Positions 57,555-64,000 of a stretch of DNA of 64,000 nt are shown one piece after another. The notes beneath the pieces were generated by a model that ran no database searches, was not told the DNA's origin, and saw nothing but the letters and a program-made list of their open reading frames with translations. This DNA is from Astrobacterium formosum (GTDB lineage: Bacteria > Pseudomonadota > Alphaproteobacteria > Rhizobiales > Xanthobacteraceae). Made by a program: the position numbers and the translations under genes. The stretch's first letter is position 1. Each line of letters starts with the position of its first letter. The stretch covers positions 310,001-374,000 of the forward strand of contig JAVDCA010000002.1 of the NCBI GenBank assembly GCA_030848545.1. Reading direction: 5' to 3'.

Positions 57555-58241
57555 ATGCCGAACGCCCGCCAGATCCTGATCGTGGACGACGACACCGAAT
57601 TGCGTGAAGCGCTGGTCGAACAATTGTCGCTGCATGAGGAGTTCGAGGCGATCGCCGCCGACTCGGGCACCAAAGGCGTGCAGGCCGCCAAGGGCGGCAA
57701 CATCGACCTCGTCATCATGGATGTGGGCCTGCCCGATATCGACGGCCGCGAGGCCGTGCGCATGCTGCGCAAGGGCGGCTTCAAGGCGCCGGTCATCATG
57801 CTGACCGGGCACGACACCGATTCCGACACCATCCTGGGGTTGGAGTCCGGCGCCAACGACTATGTGGTCAAGCCGTTCCGCTTCGCCGTGCTGCTCGCCC
57901 GCATCCGTGCCCAGCTGCGCCAGCACGAGGCGAGCGAGGACGCGGTGTTCACCATCGGGCCCTATAGTTTCCGGCCGTCGTCGAAGATCCTGATGGGCGC
58001 CAAGGGCAACAAGGTGCGGCTGACCGAAAAGGAAACCGCCATCCTGCGTTATCTCTACCGTGCCGGCCAGAAGCCGGTGTCGCGGGAAGTTCTGCTGCAG
58101 GAAGTGTGGGGTTATAATTCCGGCGTCACCACCCACACGCTCGAGACCCACATCTACCGGCTGCGCCAGAAGGTCGAGAAGGACGCCGCCAATCCGGCCA
58201 TCCTGGTCACCGAGGCGGGCGGCTACAAGCTGGTGCCATGA
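57555..58241 (+). CDS. cenR: OmpR-family response regulator, CenR-like
   Basis: 228 residues. Receiver: QILIVDDDTELREALVEQL with DDD, phosphoacceptor in DLVIMDVGLPDIDG (D near residue 56), MLTGHD and VVKPF. The C-terminal winged helix starts FTIGPYSFRPSSKILMG and contains VRLTEKETAILRYLYRAGQKPVSREVLLQEVWGYNSGVTTHTLETHIYRLRQKVE. The pattern LGLESGANDYVVKPFRFAVLLARIRAQLRQHE matches CenR, the essential envelope regulator of alphaproteobacteria. The CenK kinase is not adjacent, as is usual. The ATG follows agagagcg. Confidence 0.85.
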   Translation: MPNARQILIVDDDTELREALVEQLSLHEEFEAIAADSGTKGVQAAKGGNIDLVIMDVGLPDIDGREAVRMLRKGGFKAPVIMLTGHDTDSDTILGLESGANDYVVKPFRFAVLLARIRAQLRQHEASEDAVFTIGPYSFRPSSKILMGAKGNKVRLTEKETAILRYLYRAGQKPVSREVLLQEVWGYNSGVTTHTLETHIYRLRQKVEKDAANPAILVTEAGGYKLVP

Positions 58242-58280
58242 TGATCGCCCTGTGGGCGGGCGCCGGTTCATGCAAGTGTC

Positions 58281-58340
58281 TTGCAAGCAAGCGTCTTGCA
58301 AGCAAGCGTCTTGCAAGCAGGCGTCCTGCAAGCAGGCGTC
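58281..58340 (+). repeat. 15-bp tandem repeat (four units) before the cyclic-nucleotide-domain gene
   Basis: Units start at 58281, 58296, 58311 and 58326; the first two are TTGCAAGCAAGCGTC, and the later two differ by one or two bases. A degenerate partial unit precedes at 58270. Length 15 keeps frame: on the plus strand it reads CKQAS four times. A minisatellite of this kind could vary in copy number. Confidence 0.93.
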
Positions 58341-58353
58341 GTGGTCGAACATC

Positions 58354-58818
58354 ATGACGATCGAAGACGATATCGCCGTCCTGGAACGCGTGCCGATCTT
58401 CGCCCTACTGGGTCCACAGGCCCTGCGCATCATCGCCATCGGGACCGAGAGCCGATACGTCCACAAGGGCGAGATCCTGTTTTCCGTCGGCGAGATCGCC
58501 GATGCGGGTTACCTGATCCAGGAAGGCTCGTTCGCACTGGAGCTCGACTCGATGGAGAGCGACACGGAGCGCGTCACGGTCCCGCGCGGCACGCTGCTCG
58601 GCGAATCGGCGCTGTTGACCGAGACGCTGCGACCCGTCACCGCCACCGCGCTGGAGCCCTCCATGGTGATGCGCATCCCGCGCAGCCTGTTTCTCAAGAT
58701 GCTGGACGGTTTTCCGGATGCCGCCCAGCGCCTGCGCGACCACTTCGCCCGCCGCGCCGAACAGACGGCCCGCGACATCGTCGCGGTGCGCGAGGCGCTC
58801 GAACAGGGCGGGCAGTAG
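58354..58818 (+). CDS. Cyclic-nucleotide-binding domain protein (Crp-like, no HTH)
   Basis: 154 residues from ATG 58354, or 182 from ATG 58270, which would add MQVS and four CKQAS repeats. The CNB domain is clear: LERVPIFALLGPQALRIIAIGTESRYVHKGEILFSVGEIADAGYLIQEGSFALEL, then VPRGTLLGESALLTETLRPVTATALEPSMVMRIPRSLFLKML. The phosphate-binding cassette (normally FGE-x-ALL-xx-xPR) reads LLGESALLTETLRPV. A C-terminal helix (DHFARRAEQTARDIVAVREAL) could dimerise it; no DNA-binding HTH is present. This gene commonly follows cenR in the order. Ligand unproven. Confidence 0.82.
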   Translation: MTIEDDIAVLERVPIFALLGPQALRIIAIGTESRYVHKGEILFSVGEIADAGYLIQEGSFALELDSMESDTERVTVPRGTLLGESALLTETLRPVTATALEPSMVMRIPRSLFLKMLDGFPDAAQRLRDHFARRAEQTARDIVAVREALEQGGQ

Positions 58819-58843
58819 GTTTGTTCTGCGAAATTACGGTCGG

Positions 58844-58940
58844 TCATTCCGGGGCGCGCGAAGCGCGAACCCGGAATCCAGCCGCGCGCACCGAATTTGT
58901 GGCTGGATTCCGGGCTCGGCCTTCGGCCGCCCCGGAATGT
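58844..58940. repeat. Intergenic palindromic repeat, class B, copy 3
   Basis: Outer arms tcattccgggg (58844-58854) and ccccggaatg (58930-58939). It shares the tttgtggctggattccggg core with copy 2 but lacks the 33-bp segment of copies 1 and 2. It lies between the convergent cyclic-nucleotide-domain and xthA genes. Confidence 0.85.
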
Positions 58941-58949
58941 CCACAAGCC

Positions 58950-59765
58950 TCACGTCTCGATCGCCACCGTCACGGGGACGTGGTCGGAAGGCCGCGTCCA
59001 TGAGCGCGCCTCGCGGGTCACGGTCATGCGGTTGACGCGGTCGGCGAGTGCCGGCGACACCCACACATGGTCGAGACGGCGGCCGCGGTTGGAAGCCTCC
59101 CAGTCCATCGCCCGGTAGCTCCACCAGGTGAAGAGCTTCTCGGTCTCCGGCACGAACTTGCGCATGGCGTCGAACCAGCCGCCGGCGTCACGGGCGGCGA
59201 CCAGTTTTTCGCACTCCACCGGGGTGTGTGACACCACCTTGAGCATCTGTTTGTGGCTCCACACGTCGTGTTCGAGCGGGGCGACGTTGAGGTCGCCGAC
59301 CAGGATCGCGCGGGCGCCGTTCGCGGGTCGAAGCTCGGCGGCCTCCCGCATCTCGTCCAGGAAAGCGAGCTTGTGGGCGAATTTCGGATTGGTGTCGGGG
59401 TCCGGCTCGTCGCCGCCGGCCGGCACATAGAAGTTGTGCAGCTTCGCGGGTTCCGCCAAGCCGGCCGTTTCGCCGAACGTCACCGCCACGTGGCGGCAGT
59501 CGGACTTGCCGCAGAAGGACTTCGTCTCGACGGCATCGAACGGCAGGCGGGAAATGATGGCGACGCCGTGATAACCCTTCTGGCCGTTGAGGGCGACGTG
59601 CTCATAGCCGAGCTTTTCGAAGGGTTTGAACGGAAACTTGTCGTCCGGGCACTTGGTCTCCTGCAGGCACAGCACGTCGGGACGCTGGCTCTTCAGGAAC
59701 TTGGCGACCAAGCTCGCCCGCAGGCGTACCGAATTGATGTTCCAGGTGGAGACGACGAGACGCAT
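58950..59765 (-). CDS. xthA: Exodeoxyribonuclease III
   Basis: 271 residues. AP endonuclease fold with MRLVVSTWNINSVRLRASLV at the start (N in the metal site), VLCLQETKCPDDKFP (catalytic Glu), GDLNVAPLEHDVWS (Asp/Asn) and the C-terminal PSDHVPVTVAI (Asp/His). It acts in base-excision repair, cutting 5' of abasic sites. The start MRLVVSTWN at 59765 is the family standard; the open frame continuing upstream to 59933 is not needed. It is convergent with the cyclic-nucleotide-domain gene; 174 bp before it lies the lolA 3' end. Confidence 0.96.
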   Translation of the reverse strand: MRLVVSTWNINSVRLRASLVAKFLKSQRPDVLCLQETKCPDDKFPFKPFEKLGYEHVALNGQKGYHGVAIISRLPFDAVETKSFCGKSDCRHVAVTFGETAGLAEPAKLHNFYVPAGGDEPDPDTNPKFAHKLAFLDEMREAAELRPANGARAILVGDLNVAPLEHDVWSHKQMLKVVSHTPVECEKLVAARDAGGWFDAMRKFVPETEKLFTWWSYRAMDWEASNRGRRLDHVWVSPALADRVNRMTVTREARSWTRPSDHVPVTVAIET

Positions 59766-59939
59766 TGAAAACCGCGAATCGGGGCGTGGCAAGAGGGGCG
59801 TGGCAGGAGGGGACGCCGGCGAAGCGCGGGCGGTACCGCTCGGGAGCGGAGACCGTCGATTTATTCGCCTCTGGGGCGAGGAGGTCAAGGGCGTTGAGAC
59901 AGGCTGCCGATTGCGGGGTTCGGTGCCACTCAACCGAGC

Positions 59940-60716
59940 CTACTGCAGCATCCGCTCGTAATTGATCTTGAACATGCTGGGATCGGGCTTTTTGGTCGAG
60001 TCCAGGTTGTAGACCGCGACGGTGGTGTCGTAGCCCTGCGGGTCCGTCACGGTCCACTGCTTGAGCTGCAGATCCTTGGCGGCGAACATCATCATCAACC
60101 GATGGGTGCCGACGATCATCTGCTTTTCCTCGATCACCACGGTGACGAAGACGTCGTCGGCCGACACCGAGATCACATTGGTCTCCTTGAGGAGATCGAT
60201 GCGGCCGGCGAGCAGGAAGCGCAGCGGCGTCTGCGACAGCGGATAGAGGTCCTGGGTGGCCAGATTGCGGTCGCGCACCACTACGGCGTCACCGTCGGCG
60301 ATGACGTCGATGGGGGTGGGCGGGTTGTATTCGAAACGCACCTTGCCGGGCTTCTGCATGTAGAAACTGCCCTCGGTGCGCCGGCCGTCCGGCCCGACCT
60401 GGACGAAATCGCCTACCAGGGTCTGGACGCCCGAGAGGTAAGTGCTGACGCGGTCCACCATGGCGCGCTGGTTGGCGTCGAACGCGATGGCGTCGCCGGG
60501 CTTGACCGTATTGACGACCGGCGAGACGGCCGGCCCGAGCGGCATGGGCAGGGCCGGAACAGGCGCCGCCGGTCGTGGAACCGAGTTCTGTGCCTGGACC
60601 GTCTGCTGGCTCCGCTTGGGCGCCGGCACCGGCAGCGGCACGGTCTGCGCCGGCGCCGCCAGACCGGCACCCATGCACAACATCACCACGATCGCCGTCA
60701 GACCCGTCGTCCGCAT
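59940..60716 (-). CDS. lolA: Outer-membrane lipoprotein carrier protein LolA
   Basis: 258 residues. Signal peptide MRTTGLTAIVVMLCMGAGLAAPAQ. A proline-rich linker (~25-65: PLPVPAPKRSQQTVQAQNSVPRPAAPVPALPMPLGPAVSP) separates it from the LolA domain, which begins VDRVSTYLSGVQTLVGDFVQVGPDGRRTEGSFYMQKPGKVRFEY and ends with ATQDLYPL...VYNLDSTKKPDPSMFKINYE. It carries lipoproteins from LolCDE to the outer membrane in the periplasm. The linker makes it longer than the ~200 residues of enterobacterial LolA. Lies downstream of ftsK as in other alphaproteobacteria. Confidence 0.9.
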   Translation of the reverse strand: MRTTGLTAIVVMLCMGAGLAAPAQTVPLPVPAPKRSQQTVQAQNSVPRPAAPVPALPMPLGPAVSPVVNTVKPGDAIAFDANQRAMVDRVSTYLSGVQTLVGDFVQVGPDGRRTEGSFYMQKPGKVRFEYNPPTPIDVIADGDAVVVRDRNLATQDLYPLSQTPLRFLLAGRIDLLKETNVISVSADDVFVTVVIEEKQMIVGTHRLMMMFAAKDLQLKQWTVTDPQGYDTTVAVYNLDSTKKPDPSMFKINYERMLQ

Positions 60717-60832
60717 GCCTCAAGCCTCCGCCGTTCCAACGTTTCGTTCACTGCGCGCCGATCGTGGGAGAGCAGGAAACTGCCCGCCCCATGTGGCGAT
60801 TTCGCGACCCTGATGCACTGGCCTATCCCGGA

Positions 60833-63274
60833 TCAAAACGGCTTTTCGGCTTCTTCGCCGACCAGGATTTCGCGTTTTCCCGCGTGATTGGGCTGGCCGA
60901 CGATGCCCTCGTCTTCCATGCGCTCCATCAGCGAGGCCGCCCGGTTGTAGCCGATCTGCAGGCGGCGCTGGATATAGCTCGTCGACGCCTTGCGGTCGCG
61001 CACCACCACCTGGACGGCCTGATTGTAGAGGTCGTTGGCGTCGCCGGACTGGCCCATGCCGGTCGAATCGAACACGGCCCCGTCCTCGCCCTCCTCCTGG
61101 TCGGCCGTGACCTCTTCGAGATACTGCGGCGCCCCTTGGGTCTTGAGGTGGCGGACGACCTTCTCGACCTCGTCGTCGGACACGAACGGCCCGTGCACGC
61201 GGCTGATGCGGCCGCCGCCGGCCATGTAGAGCATGTCACCCTGGCCCAGGAGCTGCTCGGCGCCCTGTTCGCCCAGGATCGTGCGGCTGTCGATCTTGGA
61301 GGTGACCTGGAACGAGATGCGGGTCGGGAAATTCGCCTTGATGGTGCCGGTGATGACGTCGACCGAGGGACGCTGGGTGGCGAGGATGACGTGGATGCCG
61401 GCGGCGCGCGCCATCTGGGCGAGGCGCTGGATGGCGCCTTCGATGTCCTTGCCGGCGACCATCATGAGGTCGGCCATCTCGTCGACCACGACGACCAGAT
61501 AGGGCAGGGGTTCGAGCTCGAATTCCTCGGTCTCGTAGATGGCCTCGCCGGATTCCTTGTCGTAGCCGGTGTGCACCGTGCGCGACAGCGTCTCGCCCTT
61601 GGCCTTGGCGTCGGCGAGGCGGGAATTGTAGCCGTCGATGTTGCGCACGCCGAGCTTGGACATCTTCTTGTAGCGGTCCTCCATCTCGCGCACCGCCCAT
61701 TTGAGCGCCACCACCGCCTTCTTGGGGTCGGTGACCACGGGCGTGAGGAGATGCGGGATGCCGTCGTAGACGGACAGTTCGAGCATCTTCGGATCGACCA
61801 TGATCAGCCGGCACTGGTCGGGCCGGTGCTTGTAGACGAGACTGAGGATCATGGTGTTGATGGCGACCGACTTGCCCGAACCGGTGGTGCCGGCGATCAA
61901 AAGATGCGGCATGCGGGCGAGGTCGACGATGACGGGATCGCCCCCGATGGTCTTGCCGAGGCACAAACCGAGCTTGGCCGTCGTGGCGGTGTATTCGTGC
62001 GCCGCCAGGAGTTCGCGCAGATAGACCTTCTCGCGGGTCAGGTTGGGCAGTTCGATGCCGATGACGTTGCGGCCGGGGACGACGGCGACGCGCGCCGACA
62101 CCGCGCTCATGGAGCGGGCGATGTCGTCGGCGAGCCCGATCACCCGCGACGACTTGATGCCGGGCGCCGGCTCGAGTTCGTAGAGGGTGACGACCGGGCC
62201 CGGATGGGCGTTGATGATGTCGCCGCGGACGCCGAAATCCTCCAGGACGTTTTCGAGCTGGTTGGCGTTCTCTTCCAGGACCTGGTTGGACGGCGCCGAG
62301 CGTTCGGTCGCCTTGGGGGCGCCGAGCAGTGTCAGCGCCGGCAGGTCGTAGCCGCTCAGTTTGCGCGCCGTCGGCCGCGCCGGCTTGGCCTTGCGGGCCT
62401 TGGGACGCGGTGCCTCTTCCTCTTCGATCTCTTCGTCTTGCGTGTCGTCTTCGGGTTCGCTCGCCTGCAGGGATGGCGCATCGGCGGCGAAGCGCGGCTC
62501 GTGGCGCTCGGCGCTCGGCCGCGGTGCGGCGGTTCGGAAAGCGAGCAGGCGCTCGAGCGCGAGCCGCAGCCGCGCCTTCGCGCTCAGGAAGGCGTGCACC
62601 AGGAAGCCAATCGACACGGAGCCGCGTCCGGCCCCCTCCTTGTCGGCGTCGTCCTCGTTTTCTTCCTCCTCCGCCTCCTGGTCGTCGTCGGGGGCCGAGA
62701 ACCCGATGCCGCAGGCGACGCCGACGGCCGCGAACGCCGCGACGCCGAGCACGATGGCGATCACCATGCGGGGCAGGCCGGAGAGCGTGCCGCCGGCCAG
62801 GAACGCCGGCCCGCGCAAAAGCGTGTCGCCGATGACGCCGCCCAGTCCGGTCGGCAGCGGCCAGGCGGCGCTGCGGGACAGGCAGGCCGCGAAGGCGGCG
62901 GCGATGAAAGCGCCGACGATCCACACGCCGAGCCGCAGCTTGACGCGGTCGAGGCGACGGTCGGTGAACATCCGCCAGCCCCACACCGCGACCGGCAGCA
63001 GTACCGCCACGCAGGCGACGCCGTAGAGCTGCATCAGCAGATCGGCGGCGGCGGCGCCTCCGGTGCCGAGGAGATTTTTAGGCGCCGTGCCGGTGGCGTG
63101 GCTGAAGCTCGGATCCCCGACCGACCAGGTGGCGAGCGCCAACGCGCCGAGCGCCACAAAACCGATCAGGGCAAGGCCGGCGAACTCGCGCAGCCGCCGG
63201 CGCACCGCCGCGCCGAGATCGTCGGGCAGCAGGTCATCGGCGTCGAAACCGCGATTGAGGCTCGGCATGGCCAC
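60833..63274 (-). CDS. ftsK: DNA translocase FtsK/SpoIIIE
   Basis: 813 residues. Four or five N-terminal membrane helices (~32-50, 82-100, 115-132, 170-192), then an acidic linker (~195-300, with [14 protein letters not shown] and [15 protein letters not shown]). The motor domain has Walker [18 protein letters not shown] (~458-473) and Walker [14 protein letters not shown]. The C-terminal gamma winged helix (~745-800) includes [39 protein letters not shown], which reads KOPS. It pumps DNA at the septum for chromosome dimer resolution. Order ftsK-lolA-xthA is common in the group. Confidence 0.97.
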   Translation of the reverse strand: MAMPSLNRGFDADDLLPDDLGAAVRRRLREFAGLALIGFVALGALALATWSVGDPSFSHATGTAPKNLLGTGGAAAADLLMQLYGVACVAVLLPVAVWGWRMFTDRRLDRVKLRLGVWIVGAFIAAAFAACLSRSAAWPLPTGLGGVIGDTLLRGPAFLAGGTLSGLPRMVIAIVLGVAAFAAVGVACGIGFSAPDDDQEAEEEENEDDADKEGAGRGSVSIGFLVHAFLSAKARLRLALERLLAFRTAAPRPSAERHEPRFAADAPSLQASEPEDDTQDEEIEEEEAPRPKARKAKPARPTARKLSGYDLPALTLLGAPKATERSAPSNQVLEENANQLENVLEDFGVRGDIINAHPGPVVTLYELEPAPGIKSSRVIGLADDIARSMSAVSARVAVVPGRNVIGIELPNLTREKVYLRELLAAHEYTATTAKLGLCLGKTIGGDPVIVDLARMPHLLIAGTTGSGKSVAINTMILSLVYKHRPDQCRLIMVDPKMLELSVYDGIPHLLTPVVTDPKKAVVALKWAVREMEDRYKKMSKLGVRNIDGYNSRLADAKAKGETLSRTVHTGYDKESGEAIYETEEFELEPLPYLVVVVDEMADLMMVAGKDIEGAIQRLAQMARAAGIHVILATQRPSVDVITGTIKANFPTRISFQVTSKIDSRTILGEQGAEQLLGQGDMLYMAGGGRISRVHGPFVSDDEVEKVVRHLKTQGAPQYLEEVTADQEEGEDGAVFDSTGMGQSGDANDLYNQAVQVVVRDRKASTSYIQRRLQIGYNRAASLMERMEDEGIVGQPNHAGKREILVGEEAEKPF

Positions 63275-63302
63275 GCGCGTCTGTTTCCCTTCAGTTCATT
63301 CG

Positions 63303-64000
63303 TTAGCCCAGAATCTCGACGATACGATGCAGCGCCTCGGCGGTGGTTTCCTGGTCGTGCACCATGGCGACGCGGATATAGTCGGCGCCGGGATTGAAGC
63401 CGTCCTGCTGGTCGCGGGCGATGTAGCGCCCCGGCAGGACACGCACGCCGCCGTCGCGCCACAGCTTGACGGCGGCTTCCTCGCTGCCGCCGACCGCGGC
63501 GACATCGAGCCACAGGAAGAAGCCGCCGGGCGGGCGCTGATAGCCGTAGCGGTTGCCGATGATCTGGTCTGCGAGGTCGAACTTGATCCCGTAGAGGCGG
63601 CGATTTTCTTCGACGTGGTCTTCGTCCCCGTAGGCGGCCGCGCCGACCTCCTGGTTGGGCACCGGCACTTGCGGGGCGGCGACGTTGCGCAGGTCGAGGA
63701 ACTTCTGCAGGAAGTGGCGGTCGCCGGCCGCGAAGCCGACGCGCAGACCCGGCAGGTTCGAACGCTTCGACAGCGACTGGAACACGACCACGTTGGAGAA
63801 GTCGGCCCCTACCGCGGCGAGGATGCCGGGCGGCGGCAGGCGGGTGTAGATCTCCGAATAGCACTCGTCGCAGAAGACCAGAAAACCGAACCGGCGCGCC
63901 AGCGCGACGAGCCGTTCCAGATAGGCGCGGTCGGCGACCGCTCCCTGGGGATTGGCCGGCGAGGCGAGATAGATCGCGATCGTGCGCCCCAGGAGGGATT
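63303..64000 (-). CDS. Class I/II aminotransferase, 5' partial (DapC-like)
   Basis: The C-terminal ~232 residues are present and the N-terminus lies beyond 64000. The segment RTIAIYLASPANPQGAVAD, then FGFLVFCDECYSEIYTR, and the PLP lysine in VVVFQSLSKRSNLPGLRVGF place it in fold-type I. The NPQG and SLSKRSNLPG patterns are typical of aspartate/N-succinyldiaminopimelate aminotransferase (DapC-like). It lies 28 bp upstream of ftsK on the same strand, as reported for this aminotransferase in many Hyphomicrobiales. Substrate not provable from this fragment. Confidence 0.85.
   Translation of the reverse strand, partial: SLLGRTIAIYLASPANPQGAVADRAYLERLVALARRFGFLVFCDECYSEIYTRLPPPGILAAVGADFSNVVVFQSLSKRSNLPGLRVGFAAGDRHFLQKFLDLRNVAAPQVPVPNQEVGAAAYGDEDHVEENRRLYGIKFDLADQIIGNRYGYQRPPGGFFLWLDVAAVGGSEEAAVKLWRDGGVRVLPGRYIARDQQDGFNPGADYIRVAMVHDQETTAEALHRIVEILG

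Noticed and set aside
58281-58340. Short tandem repeat considered as a CRISPR fragment
   Set aside because: Units are contiguous 15-mers without spacers, and no cas genes are in the window.
60575-63397. Very long open frame (940 codons) on the plus strand opposite ftsK and lolA
   Set aside because: It is antisense to clear FtsK and LolA proteins, has Arg/Gly/Asp-skewed composition, and shows no domain pattern. High-GC codon use leaves such frames open.

Overview
This is a GC-rich chromosomal window from an alphaproteobacterium. The gene set and order point to the Hyphomicrobiales (Rhizobiales), probably near the Nitrobacteraceae/Xanthobacteraceae; that placement is inferred from synteny and was not searched. 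The evidence is the core cluster coaA-hisE-hisF-hisA-hisH-hisB, hslVU, mltA, a Tim44-like gene, secB, dnaQ-coaE-maf-ppsR, then hemE-hemJ-rho, then mnmE-mnmG-rsmG-parA-parB, and finally holA-lptE-leuS. The window holds about 63 protein genes. I found no tRNA, rRNA, CRISPR array, insertion sequence or prophage.

Layout. 1-4260: 3' end of an M24 peptidase-like gene and a tctC-tctB-tctA tripartite tricarboxylate transporter. 4465-7758: a hybrid histidine kinase and an OlsB-type ornithine acyltransferase preceded by a Pho-box-like site. 7932-13349: coaA and a tightly packed his operon (minus strand) carrying two unfamiliar small genes between hisA and hisF. 13436-16745: rnk, the HslVU protease and a small unknown gene. 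16965-23913: cell-wall, export, proofreading and CoA genes (smr, mltA, Tim44-like, secB, dnaQ, coaE, maf, ppsR). 23914-24261: candidate chromosome origin, with DnaA-box-like sites, two CtrA-like motifs and six GANTC sites in 82 bp. 24262-32398: hemE, hemJ, rho and assorted accessory genes. 32483-40414: mnmE, a soluble chemotaxis receptor, mnmG, rsmG, parA and parB, with two perfect parS sites. 40537-47192: SMR efflux, the dmeR-dmeF metal-efflux pair, and a regulator/hydrolase/TRAP-transporter module. 47377-49793: SRPBCC protein, a TPR/winged-helix regulator and a beta-propeller protein. 49826-64000: holA, lptE, leuS, a diguanylate cyclase, the YggS-type PLP protein, an L,D-transpeptidase, cenR, a cyclic-nucleotide-domain protein, xthA, lolA, ftsK and a truncated aminotransferase.

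How it fits together. The middle of the window looks like the origin/segregation domain: the candidate oriC lies 11.6 and 13.7 kb from the two parS sites, and parAB lies next to the second. Many minus-strand neighbours share ATGA stop/start overlaps, so translational coupling is common (hisB/DUF2628/hisH, hisA/orf/orf, mltA/smr, maf/coaE, dmeR/dmeF).

Four classes of intergenic palindromic repeat recur. Class A sits directly after the substrate-binding-protein gene in both transporter operons. Further points of interest are a 15-bp tandem repeat before the cyclic-nucleotide-domain gene, a chemotaxis receptor with its sensor-like region at the C-terminus, an M24 protein lacking both metal-binding aspartates, and an RcnR-type regulator with the full His3/Cys35/His60/His64 metal signature. 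I did not find a clearly new multi-gene defence or metabolic system. The best candidates for undescribed biology are the small genes inside the his operon, the regulator/SRPBCC/propeller group at 47-50 kb, and the unexplained 0.6-kb stretch before secB.
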